30,076 bases of DNA from Iamia sp038233335. GTDB lineage: Bacteria > Actinomycetota > Acidimicrobiia > Acidimicrobiales > Iamiaceae. Positions 24,342-30,076 of this stretch are shown piece by piece. The stretch covers positions 1 to 30,076 of the forward strand of contig JBBSME010000024.1 in assembly GCA_038233335.1 (NCBI GenBank). The letters run 5' to 3'. Position 1 is the stretch's first letter. Each line of letters opens with the position of its first letter. The notes beneath the pieces are model-generated. The model was given only the letters and a program-made list of their open reading frames with translations. It searched no databases and was not told where the DNA came from. The translations under genes and the position numbers were made by a program.

Positions 24342-24359
24342 GGCACCGAGAGAGGTGCC
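24342..24359 (+). promoter_or_regulatory. Hairpin in the riboswitch expression platform
   Basis: GGCACC and GGTGCC enclose a GAGAGA loop, 3 nt after the aptamer. The exposed GAGAGA is purine-rich but too far from ATG 24411 to be its ribosome-binding site (GAAGGAG at 24398-24404). The hairpin probably takes part in the switch. Confidence 0.4.
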
Positions 24360-24410
24360 CGGTCGAGGTCGGCTCCCGTCGACTCCTCCACCGGGCGGAA
24401 GGAGACGACG

Positions 24411-24980
24411 ATGCAGGCAGTGCTGGTGAGCCTCGGGGTGATCTTCGTGGCCGAGCTGGGCGACAAGAGCCAGCTCATGGCCCTGGCCTTCGCGACCCGG
24501 TACCGGGCCGGTCCCGTCCTCCTCGGCATCACCCTGGCCACCGCGGCGGTGCACGCCGTCTCCGCGGTGGTCGGCGCGGTGCTGGGGGCCCAGCTCCCGA
24601 CCCGGACGCTGACCATCGTGGCCGGCCTGGCCTTCTTCGGCTTCGCGGCCTGGACGTACCGGGGCGACTCCCTGTCCGAGGACGAGGAGGCCCGGGCCCG
24701 ACGCACCGGCCGTCCGGCGGTGGTCGCGGCCAGCGTGGCGTTCTTCCTGGCCGAGCTGGGCGACAAGACCATGCTGGCCACGATCACCCTGGCCTCCCGA
24801 GGGGACCCGCTGGGCGGGTGGGTCGGATCCACCGTGGGCATGGTCGCGGCCGACGCACTGGCGATCGTGGTGGGGCGCCAGCTGGGGAGCCGGCTCCCGG
24901 CTCGGGTGATCAGGATCGGCGCCACGGTCTCGTTCGTGGTCTTCGGCCTGGTGCTGCTGGTGGAGGGGATCCGGGGGTGA
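24411..24980 (+). CDS. UPF0016/GDT1-family Mn2+ (Ca2+) exporter
   Basis: A 189-residue membrane protein with the two family signatures E-x-G-D-K-[ST]: VAELGDKSQLMAL near residue 13 and LAELGDKTMLATI near residue 116. They sit in two three-helix repeats separated by an acidic loop (DSLSEDEEARARR). The family (TMEM165, Gdt1, MneA) moves Mn2+ or Ca2+ out of the cytosol in exchange for protons. ATG 24411 follows GAAGGAG with 6-7 nt spacing. Its leader holds a yybP-ykoY riboswitch, so high Mn2+ should raise expression. Confidence 0.93.
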   Translation: MQAVLVSLGVIFVAELGDKSQLMALAFATRYRAGPVLLGITLATAAVHAVSAVVGAVLGAQLPTRTLTIVAGLAFFGFAAWTYRGDSLSEDEEARARRTGRPAVVAASVAFFLAELGDKTMLATITLASRGDPLGGWVGSTVGMVAADALAIVVGRQLGSRLPARVIRIGATVSFVVFGLVLLVEGIRG

Positions 24981-24996
24981 CGCTGGCGGGTCGACG

Positions 24997-25025
24997 TTGG
25001 TGAGCATACCCCCCCGGGGTATGGT
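24997..25025 (+). promoter_or_regulatory. Promoter of the copper ATPase gene
   Basis: TTGGTG (24997-25002) and TATGGT (25020-25025) are 17 nt apart, a good housekeeping-sigma promoter. The start of transcription would fall near 25032, about 20 nt before ATG 25053. A CsoR-type palindrome fills the spacer and the upstream half of the -10 box. Confidence 0.65.
25005..25023. promoter_or_regulatory. CsoR-type Cu(I)-responsive operator
   Basis: CATACCCCCCCGGGGTATG is a perfect palindrome with 8-nt arms and a 3-nt centre. It matches the ATACCCC-n-GGGGTAT pattern bound by CsoR repressors. Its position between -35 and -10 means a bound repressor would block RNA polymerase, and Cu(I) would release it. 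No csoR gene is in the window. Confidence 0.8.
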
Positions 25026-25052
25026 GGCTGCACTCGATCGCAGGAGGTGCGC

Positions 25053-27299
25053 ATGCCCCGGACCACAGTCACCGACACCACCCGGGTCGACCTCGACATC
25101 ACCGGCATGACCTGCGCGTCTTGCGCGGCCCGCATCGAGAAGCGGCTCAACCGGGTCGACGGCGTGACCGCCACGGTCAACTTCGCCACGGCCCGGGCCA
25201 CCGCCGAGACCACGGGGGAGGCCACGCCCGATGATCTGGTCGCCCAGGTCGAGGCGGCCGGGTACGCGGCGTCGGTGCCTGGTCCCGGTGTCGACGAGGA
25301 CGACGACGAAGCGGCCGAGGCCAGCCGGCTCCGGACCCGGCTGGTCGTGTCGGCCGTGCTGGCCGTGCCCGTGATCCTCATGGCCATGGTCCCGGCCCTC
25401 CAGGTCGACTACTGGCAGTGGGCCTCGCTGGCCCTGGCCACCCCGGTCGTGACCTGGGGGGCGTGGCCGTTCCACCGGGCCGCGTGGACCAACCTGCGCC
25501 ACGGCGCTGCCACCATGGACACGCTGGTCTCCATGGGCGTGCTGGCCGCCTTCGGCTGGTCCCTGTACGCCCTGTTCCTGGGAGACGCGGGCACCATCGG
25601 CCTGACCCACGGCTTCCGCCTGACCCCCGAGCGGGGGATGGCGTCGTCGCAGATCTACCTCGAGGTGGCTGCCGGCGTCACCACCTTCCTGCTCGCCGGT
25701 CGCACCGCAGAGGCCCGGGCCAAGAGCCGATCGGGTGCCGCCCTGCGGGCCCTGCTGGAGATGGGAGCGCGCGACGTCGCCGTGGTGCGCGAGGGCGAGG
25801 AGCTGCGCATCCCCATCGACGATCTCGCCGTCGGCGAACACTTCGTGGTCCGCCCGGGGGAGAAGGTCGCCACCGACGGACGGGTGGTGGAGGGCTCCTC
25901 GGCCATCGACGCCTCCCTGCTCACCGGTGAGCCGGTGCCGGTCGAGGTCGGTCCCGGCGACGACGTCACCGGCGCCACCGTCAACGCCGGCGGTCGCCTG
26001 GTCGTCGAGGCCACCCGGGTCGGGTCCGACACCGCGCTGGCCCAGATCGCCCGCCTCGTCAGCGAGGCCCAGTCCGGCAAGGCCCCGGTGCAGCGCCTGG
26101 CCGACCGGGTGTCCGCGATCTTCGTCCCCGTTGTGATCGCCCTGGCCGTGGCCACCCTCGGCTTCTGGCTGCTCGTCGCCGACCAGGACGCCGCGACCAC
26201 CGCCTTCACGGCTGCGGTGGCCGTGCTGATCATCGCCTGCCCCTGCGCGCTGGGCCTGGCCACGCCCACCGCACTCATGGTGGGCACGGGTCGGGGAGCC
26301 CAGCTCGGCGTCCTCATCAAGGGGCCCGAGGTGCTGGAGTCGACCCGAGAGGTCGACACCATCGTCGTGGACAAGACGGGCACCGTCACCACCGGTGAGA
26401 TGGAGCTGGTCGACGTGGTGGTGGCCGAGGGCACGGCCGAGGACGAGGCGCTCCTTCGGGCCGGCTCGTTGGAGGCTGCCTCCGAGCACCCGATCGCCCG
26501 GGCCATCGTCACGGGGGCCCGCGCGCGCGGCGTGGACCCGGTGGCGGTCGACGGGTTCGCCAACACCGAGGGCCTCGGCGTGTCCGGCCGGGTCGACGGG
26601 ACCGATGTCCTCGTCGGTCGCGAGCGGTTCCTGGTGGAGCGCGACCTCGAGCTGCCCGCCAGCGTGGCCCAGGCCCGCGACGCGGCCGAGGCCGAGGGGT
26701 CCACCCCTGTGTTCGTGGGCTGGGACGGCCGGGCCCGGGCCGCGCTGGTGGTCGCGGACACGGTGAAGGTCACCTCGGCCGAAGCGATCGCCGGGCTGCG
26801 CGAGCTCGGCCTGCGCCCGGTCCTGCTCACCGGCGACAACGCCCGGGCGGCCCGCACGGTGGCTGACGAGGTGGGCATTGACGAGGTCGAGGCCGAGGTC
26901 CTGCCCTCCGACAAGGTCGACGTGGTCCGCCGACTCCAGGACGAGGGCCGGGTGGTGGCCATGGTGGGCGACGGAGTGAACGACGCCGCCGCGCTGGCCC
27001 AGGCCGACCTGGGCCTGGCCATGGGCACGGGCACCGACGTGGCCATCGAGGCCAGCGACATCACCCTCGTGCGAGGCGACCTGCGGGCCGCGGTCGACGC
27101 CATCCGCCTGTCCCGGCGCACCCTGGCCACCATCAAGGGCAACCTGTTCTGGGCCTTCGCCTACAACGTGGCCGCCCTCCCGCTGGCCGCGGCCGGGCTC
27201 CTCAACCCCATGCTGGCCGGGGCGGCCATGGCCGGGAGCAGCGTGTTCGTGGTGACCAACAGCCTCCGCCTGCGCCGGTTCTCCTCGGTCTCGACCTGA
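25053..27299 (+). CDS. copA: P1B-type Cu+ exporting ATPase (CopA-like)
   Basis: A 748-residue heavy-metal ATPase. It has one N-terminal HMA domain with the metal site GMTCASC (C21, C24), an acidic linker, and paired TM helices. The actuator motif LTGEPVPVE follows, then the transmembrane CPC site (C396-P-C398 in IIACPCALGLATPTA), phosphorylation Asp D440 in DKTGT, SEHPIARAI (HP motif) and GDGVNDAAAL. The last two helices carry the WAFAYNVAALPLAA and MAGSSVFVVTNSLRL patterns that mark Cu+ transporters (NY...MxxSS). ATG 25053 follows AGGAGGT at 25042-25048. The gene exports Cu+ across the plasma membrane and is under a CsoR-type operator. Confidence 0.95.
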   Translation: MPRTTVTDTTRVDLDITGMTCASCAARIEKRLNRVDGVTATVNFATARATAETTGEATPDDLVAQVEAAGYAASVPGPGVDEDDDEAAEASRLRTRLVVSAVLAVPVILMAMVPALQVDYWQWASLALATPVVTWGAWPFHRAAWTNLRHGAATMDTLVSMGVLAAFGWSLYALFLGDAGTIGLTHGFRLTPERGMASSQIYLEVAAGVTTFLLAGRTAEARAKSRSGAALRALLEMGARDVAVVREGEELRIPIDDLAVGEHFVVRPGEKVATDGRVVEGSSAIDASLLTGEPVPVEVGPGDDVTGATVNAGGRLVVEATRVGSDTALAQIARLVSEAQSGKAPVQRLADRVSAIFVPVVIALAVATLGFWLLVADQDAATTAFTAAVAVLIIACPCALGLATPTALMVGTGRGAQLGVLIKGPEVLESTREVDTIVVDKTGTVTTGEMELVDVVVAEGTAEDEALLRAGSLEAASEHPIARAIVTGARARGVDPVAVDGFANTEGLGVSGRVDGTDVLVGRERFLVERDLELPASVAQARDAAEAEGSTPVFVGWDGRARAALVVADTVKVTSAEAIAGLRELGLRPVLLTGDNARAARTVADEVGIDEVEAEVLPSDKVDVVRRLQDEGRVVAMVGDGVNDAAALAQADLGLAMGTGTDVAIEASDITLVRGDLRAAVDAIRLSRRTLATIKGNLFWAFAYNVAALPLAAAGLLNPMLAGAAMAGSSVFVVTNSLRLRRFSSVST

Positions 27300-27412
27300 G
27301 CCGCCGACTGGTCGGCGCGGCGGCGCGTCGATCCGCTGGCCCGCCTCTGTCAGGGGGTGACACCGGGGCCAGGCCATGCCATGATCACCGCGTCAGCGGC
27401 CGACCGCTGTCC

Positions 27413-27520
27413 GTGACCGTGGAAGGGGATGGTGCGTCTGACCCGGACGTGGACCCTGGTCTCTGGGACGACACCGACGCCGGTCTCATCTTCGGCGTGC
27501 GCCCCTGCGTCCGGGCCTGA
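27413..27520 (+). CDS. Possible 35-residue leader peptide ORF upstream of the ligase
   Basis: From GTG 27413 the frame gives an acidic peptide with VDPGLWDDTDAGLIFGV and a basic end, stopping 17 nt before the ligase ATG. There is no clear ribosome-binding site. It is the only continuous frame in the 238-nt gap between the copper ATPase and ligase genes. It could be chance; nothing else in that gap stands out. Confidence 0.2.
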   Translation: MTVEGDGASDPDVDPGLWDDTDAGLIFGVRPCVRA

Positions 27521-27537
27521 GCCAGCCGGAGGGCGCG

Positions 27538-28515
27538 ATGGGTGAGGGCGGTGAACCGGCGGATGGGGAGGCCGGCATCCCCCGGTGGCTGGAGCCCATG
27601 GCCGCCTCGCGGGCCCGAGCGGGAGAGACCCCGACGGACGGCTGGACCTACGAGCGCAAGCTGGACGGCGTGCGGGTCCTGGCCTACGTGGCCGACGATC
27701 AGGTCCGGCTCCTGTCCCGCAACCGGATCCGCCAGGAAGACGTCTACCCCGAGGTGGCCGATGCGCTGCTCGACGCGGTGGCGGTCGACGCCGTGCTCGA
27801 CGGGGAGGTCGTCGCCGTCGACGGCGAGGTGACCAGCTTCTCCCGCCTCCAGCAGCGCATGGGCGTCCACGACGAGGCCCGGTCCCGGAGCTCCCCGGTG
27901 GCGGTGACCTACGTCGTGTTCGACCTGCTCTGGGTCGCCGGACGTGACGTGCGGCGCCTGCCGCTCAGCGACCGTCGAGCGTTGTTGGCGCAGGTGGTGG
28001 ACGAGGTCGGCCCCCTGCGGCGGGCGGAGGTGCTCGACGGCGACCCCGAGACCCTGCTCGCCGAGGCCCGAGCCGGAGGATGGGAGGGGCTCATCGCCAA
28101 GCGGGAGGCCAGCACCTACCAGGGCAAGCGGAGCCGCGACTGGCTCAAGCTCAAGGTGGTCCGCCAGCAGGAGATGGTGGTGGTCGGCTTCACCGAGCCG
28201 TCGGGCGGACGGACCCACCTGGGCGCGCTGCTGCTCGGCTACCACGAGGACGGCCTGCTCCGGTACGGGGGCAAGGTCGGCACCGGGTTCAGCCACGACG
28301 TGATGCGGTCGCTGCGGGCGCGCCTCGACCCGCTGGAGGTGCCGGACCCGCCGGTGGCCGACCCGCCCCGAGAGCCGGCGGCCCACTGGGTGCGGCCCGA
28401 GCTGGTGGCCCAGGTCGGGTTCGCCGAGTGGAGCGACGCCGGCCGGCTCCGCCACCCCCGCTACCTCGGCCAGCGCGACGACAAGGACCCGGCCGACGTC
28501 GTCCGGGAGCCCTGA
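27538..28515 (+). CDS. ATP-dependent DNA ligase (LigD/LigC-type ligase domain)
   Basis: A 325-residue ATP-dependent ligase. Motif I is YERKLDGVRVLAY with adenylated lysine K41. Further motifs are LDGEVVAVDGE, VVFDLLWVAGRDVR, EGLIAKREASTYQGKRSRDWLKLK (motifs IV-V) and an OB-fold region with GGKVGTGFS. Size and order match stand-alone LigC-like enzymes or the ligase module of LigD; the primase and nuclease modules are absent. CGGAGGG precedes ATG 27538. These ligases usually seal breaks in non-homologous end joining together with Ku. No ku gene is in the window, so its partner must be elsewhere. Confidence 0.92.
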   Translation: MGEGGEPADGEAGIPRWLEPMAASRARAGETPTDGWTYERKLDGVRVLAYVADDQVRLLSRNRIRQEDVYPEVADALLDAVAVDAVLDGEVVAVDGEVTSFSRLQQRMGVHDEARSRSSPVAVTYVVFDLLWVAGRDVRRLPLSDRRALLAQVVDEVGPLRRAEVLDGDPETLLAEARAGGWEGLIAKREASTYQGKRSRDWLKLKVVRQQEMVVVGFTEPSGGRTHLGALLLGYHEDGLLRYGGKVGTGFSHDVMRSLRARLDPLEVPDPPVADPPREPAAHWVRPELVAQVGFAEWSDAGRLRHPRYLGQRDDKDPADVVREP

Positions 28516-28559
28516 CCTCACTGCCGATCTCCGCGACCACAGACCGAACCTCTCGAACC

Positions 28560-28599
28560 GGCGACCAAACGCGCACCCATGGGTGCAGGATTGGTCGCC
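28560..28599. repeat. 40-bp nested symmetric inverted repeat between ligase and marR
   Basis: Outer arms GGCGACCAA (28560-28568) and TTGGTCGCC (28591-28599) are exact reverse complements. Exactly centred inside them is a second perfect palindrome, GCACCCATGGGTGC (28573-28586), with 4 unpaired bases on each side. It ends 55 nt before the MarR start and 43 nt before its -10 box. It may be a MarR operator, a terminator for the ligase gene (no T-run), or a structured repeat element. Confidence 0.75.
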
Positions 28600-28641
28600 A
28601 CTACCGGGGACGGGCGTGCCAGTCGGAATCGGGGGCGGCGG

Positions 28642-28647
28642 TACGGT
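28642..28647 (+). promoter_or_regulatory. -10 box, probable leaderless promoter of the MarR gene
   Basis: TACGGT preceded by GG ends 6 nt before GTG 28654, so the mRNA would begin at the start codon. No ribosome-binding site is seen there. No clear -35 is visible. Confidence 0.45.
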
Positions 28648-28653
28648 GCCGCG

Positions 28654-29136
28654 GTGGCCGGTGACCTCCCGTTGGACCCGATCGTCGAGGCCCAACGGCA
28701 GTGGCGCGACCACGGCTGGGAGCGGGCCGCCCCCGGCATGGGTGTGGTCACCTCGATCATGCGGACCCAGCAGCTCCTGCTGGCCCGGGCCGACGCGATC
28801 CTCGGTGACTTCGACCTGACCTTCGCCCGCTTCGAGGTCCTGACCCTGCTCTCGTTCACCCGCGAGGGACAGCTCCCGATGGGCAAGCTCGGGGATCGAC
28901 TGCAGGTCCACCCGGCCAGCGTGACCAGCGCGGTCGACCGGTTGGAGCGCCAGGGCTTCGTTCGCCGCGAGCCGCACCCGACCGACGGCCGCACGACCCT
29001 CGCCGGGCTCACCGACGAGGGCCGCGCGGTGGCCGCCGCGGCCGCCGCCCGCCTCAACGCCGAGCTGTTCGAGTCCCTCGGCCTGGCCGTTAGGGAGGCC
29101 GACCAGCTCTTCGCCCTCCTGACCCGCCTCCGCTGA
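28654..29136 (+). CDS. MarR-family transcriptional regulator
   Basis: A 160-residue winged-helix regulator. LTFARFEVLTLLSFTREGQLPMGKLGDRLQVHPASVTSAVDRLERQGFVRREPHPTDGRTTLAGLTDEGR is a complete MarR DNA-binding domain with the wing D-x-R (DGRTT). GTG 28654 is chosen because a -10 box ends 6 nt before it; ATG 28579 lies inside the inverted repeat and is unlikely. MarR proteins bind palindromes and release them on contact with small aromatic ligands. The 40-bp dyad upstream is a candidate target. Confidence 0.9.
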   Translation: MAGDLPLDPIVEAQRQWRDHGWERAAPGMGVVTSIMRTQQLLLARADAILGDFDLTFARFEVLTLLSFTREGQLPMGKLGDRLQVHPASVTSAVDRLERQGFVRREPHPTDGRTTLAGLTDEGRAVAAAAAARLNAELFESLGLAVREADQLFALLTRLR

Positions 29137-29217
29137 TCCACGCCTGTGCAGCGCCCTTCGACGGGGCTTGCCGGCTTGGGAGTGGATGCCGGTCGGCCAT
29201 GTCAGAGCCCCGGTCAG

Positions 29218-29264
29218 GTCGACCGGGCACCGGCCGAGCCGGCTCGGGCGTCAGCCCGGTGGAC
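29218..29264. repeat. 47-bp nested inverted repeat downstream of marR
   Basis: Outer arms GTCGACCGGGC (29218-29228) and GCCCGGTGGAC (29254-29264) pair at 10 of 11 positions. Inside, CCGAGCCGGCTCGG (29234-29247) is a perfect 14-bp palindrome, with 5 and 6 unpaired bases beside it. The layout is like that of the element at 28560-28599, but the sequences differ. It may end the MarR transcript. The rest of the 384-nt stretch 29137-29520 holds one possible short ORF and a -10 box. Confidence 0.6.
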
Positions 29265-29315
29265 GGGCCCCGCAGCCGTCCAACCGCCCCCCGTCGGCGC
29301 CTGCGCTTCGGCTCG

Positions 29316-29321
29316 TAGTCT
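29316..29321 (+). promoter_or_regulatory. -10 box in the gap before the DUF429 remnant
   Basis: TAGTCT (TAnnnT) lies 3 nt before ATG 29325 and 39 nt before GTG 29361. It probably drove the DUF429 gene or the short ORF that follows. Confidence 0.35.
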
Positions 29322-29324
29322 CCC

Positions 29325-29465
29325 ATGGAGGTGCGCAACAGAGGGGCAAGAACAGGGACCGTGGACTACGACGACGAGCTCCTGAGCGACCACGACCCAC
29401 GCCGATGGGCTGTGCGGTTTCGCTGCGTGCGAAGTGACCGTCGTCCCCGGCGAGGTCTTGCGTGA
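29325..29465 (+). CDS. Possible short ORF, 46 residues
   Basis: A short frame from ATG 29325, or from GTG 29361, which gives the more protein-like DYDDELLSDHDPRRWAVRFRCV. It ends in an Arg-rich stretch. I do not recognise it. A -10 box sits just upstream. It may be the truncated N-terminus of a lost gene or may be non-coding. Confidence 0.25.
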   Translation: MEVRNRGARTGTVDYDDELLSDHDPRRWAVRFRCVRSDRRPRRGLA

Positions 29466-29520
29466 TGTTCCGCTCGGCTGACGTCCAAGACCGTCCCCGG
29501 GCGTGCCTCCGGAGCCCGTG

Positions 29521-29763
29521 ATGTCCGGCGCCGGGCCCGAGCCCTCCGATCCCGCCGGGCGGGTCATCGGCATCGATGCCGCCGGCAAGCGGGGCTGGGC
29601 CGCGGTGCTCGTTGACGAGGCCGGGTTCGTCGATGCTGAGGTCGGCACCCTGGAGACGGTGATCGCCTGGGCCGAGCCCATTTCCGTCATTGCCGTGGAC
29701 ATCCCGATCGATGTGACGGATGTCATGTCGCAGCGGGTTGGCATGACGGGCGTCACGGACTAG
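29521..29763 (+). pseudogene. Truncated DUF429 gene
   Basis: From ATG 29521 (GGAG 6 nt upstream) the frame reads GRVIGIDAAGKRGWAAVLVD, then IAWAEPISVIAVDIPI. This is the N-terminal third of DUF429 proteins (GxDgakgGW ... DiPiGL). After DIPI at about 29709 family similarity stops, the frame runs through an inverted repeat, and it closes at TAG 29761. About 63 of some 230 usual residues remain, so it is inactive. The break coincides with the start of the sequence that leads into the DUF222 gene. Confidence 0.65.
29713..29756. repeat. 44-bp interrupted inverted repeat at the DUF429/DUF222 junction
   Basis: GTGACG (29713-29718) pairs with CGTCAC (29751-29756), and GTCATG (29722-29727) pairs with CATGAC (29742-29747). 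The 3-nt internal loops are symmetric and the hairpin loop is 14 nt. All 12 pairs are perfect. It begins 4 nt after the last recognisable DUF429 codon and lies 109 nt before the DUF222 start, so it is a candidate boundary of an inserted unit. Confidence 0.7.
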
Positions 29764-29864
29764 TGTTCGTAGTACTTCCCCTTCGAGGATCAGGGTTCCC
29801 GGTCCTCCGCTCCCCATCTGATGCCCGCTGTTGTCGGGCTCGTCTGTGCCGTGGAGGTGAAGCC

Positions 29865-30076
29865 ATGTCGACCGCGACCGATCCCCGTGCTGGTACTGCT
29901 GTTGATGTGGCGGGGCAGCTGCGGGTGCTGTCGGAGACGCTGGTTGGCCTGGGTCCGGAGCTGGTGCCCGAGCGGATCCAGACCCACCAGCTGGGCGAGA
30001 TCGTCCGATCCCTGGGACGGATCGAACGGATCGCGGCGGGGGCCCGGATCGTGTTGACCAAGGCCGCTGCGGAGGC
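29865..30076 (+). CDS. DUF222 (13E12-repeat family) protein, 3' partial
   Basis: The first 70 residues are VDVAGQLRVLSETLVGLGPEL and LGEIVRSLGRIERIAAGARIVLTKAAAEA, typical of the DUF222 N-terminal helical domain. Full-length relatives run to about 400-500 residues and usually end in an HNH endonuclease domain, outside this window. GGAGGTGA at 29853-29860 is a near-perfect ribosome-binding site, 4 nt before ATG 29865. In mycobacteria this family forms the REP13E12 repeats, which exist in many copies and serve as phage integration sites. Confidence 0.82.
   Translation, partial: MSTATDPRAGTAVDVAGQLRVLSETLVGLGPELVPERIQTHQLGEIVRSLGRIERIAAGARIVLTKAAAE

Noticed and set aside
23820..27377. Very long open frame on the minus strand, 1185 codons
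   Set aside because: It is antisense to the UPF0016 and CopA genes, both certain from motifs. The translation is low-complexity Gly/His/Arg without a fold.

Overview
The window is high-GC DNA (roughly 70 % by eye) with GTG and ATG starts, 4-nt stop/start overlaps, TAnnnT -10 boxes placed 6-7 nt before start codons, and an EccC/EssC-type ATPase linked to a membrane Ser/Thr kinase. It ends in a DUF222 (13E12-repeat type) gene. Together these point to an actinobacterium. A deep-branching group such as Acidimicrobiia (Iamia/Ilumatobacter-like) is my inference, not something the sequence proves.

Region 1 (1-12276, + strand) is a cell-envelope operon. In order it holds the 3' end of an M23-like peptidase gene, a 1446-residue Ubl-FHA-two-TM-triple-ATPase protein of the type VII secretion EssC/EccC class, a membrane protein with a pseudokinase domain followed by an active-looking Ser/Thr kinase, a MoxR AAA+ ATPase, a DUF58 protein, and a TgpA-like multi-pass protein whose transglutaminase domain has lost its catalytic residues. 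The last four genes are chained by 4-nt overlaps. Degenerate enzyme domains recur: a pseudokinase, a dead transglutaminase, and Lys-to-Arg Walker A motifs in ATPase modules 2 and 3. I read this as an atypical type VII-like secretion and signalling locus. WXG100 substrates are not visible and may lie upstream of the window.

Region 2 (12321-16668) is metabolic. A nitroreductase (apparently with a CTG start) and a small membrane protein lie on the minus strand. Divergent from them are a metallo-beta-lactamase-fold/Rieske fusion, a carboxymuconolactone-decarboxylase-family protein overlapping it by 4 nt, and an LCMT-type SAM methyltransferase.

Region 3 (16741-19633) is an accessory patch of small genes. 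It contains an excisionase-like HTH protein, a MazEF-like pair with a leaderless promoter, an unrecognised two-gene cassette (53 + 85 residues, the second with an HTH), a SAM methyltransferase, a glyoxalase-fold protein with an odd tail, and an orphan RHH protein.

Region 4 (19705-24125) begins with a PLP aminotransferase/omega-amidase pair on the minus strand, probably glutamine transaminase with alpha-ketoacid amide clearance. It then decays into remnants: a frameshifted and truncated wax-ester-synthase-type gene ending near a strong inverted repeat, an unrecognised lectin-like protein, a deazaflavin-nitroreductase fragment, and a ferritin-like di-iron protein.

Region 5 (24233-27299) is metal homeostasis. 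A yybP-ykoY (Mn2+) riboswitch precedes a UPF0016/GDT1 transporter. A CsoR-type palindrome sits between the -35 and -10 of a CopA-type Cu+ ATPase promoter.

Region 6 (27413-30076) carries a LigD-type ATP-dependent DNA ligase, a leaderless MarR regulator, a truncated DUF429 gene and the start of a DUF222/13E12 gene. Nested inverted repeats lie in three gaps or junctions here. I saw no tRNA, rRNA, CRISPR array or complete insertion sequence.
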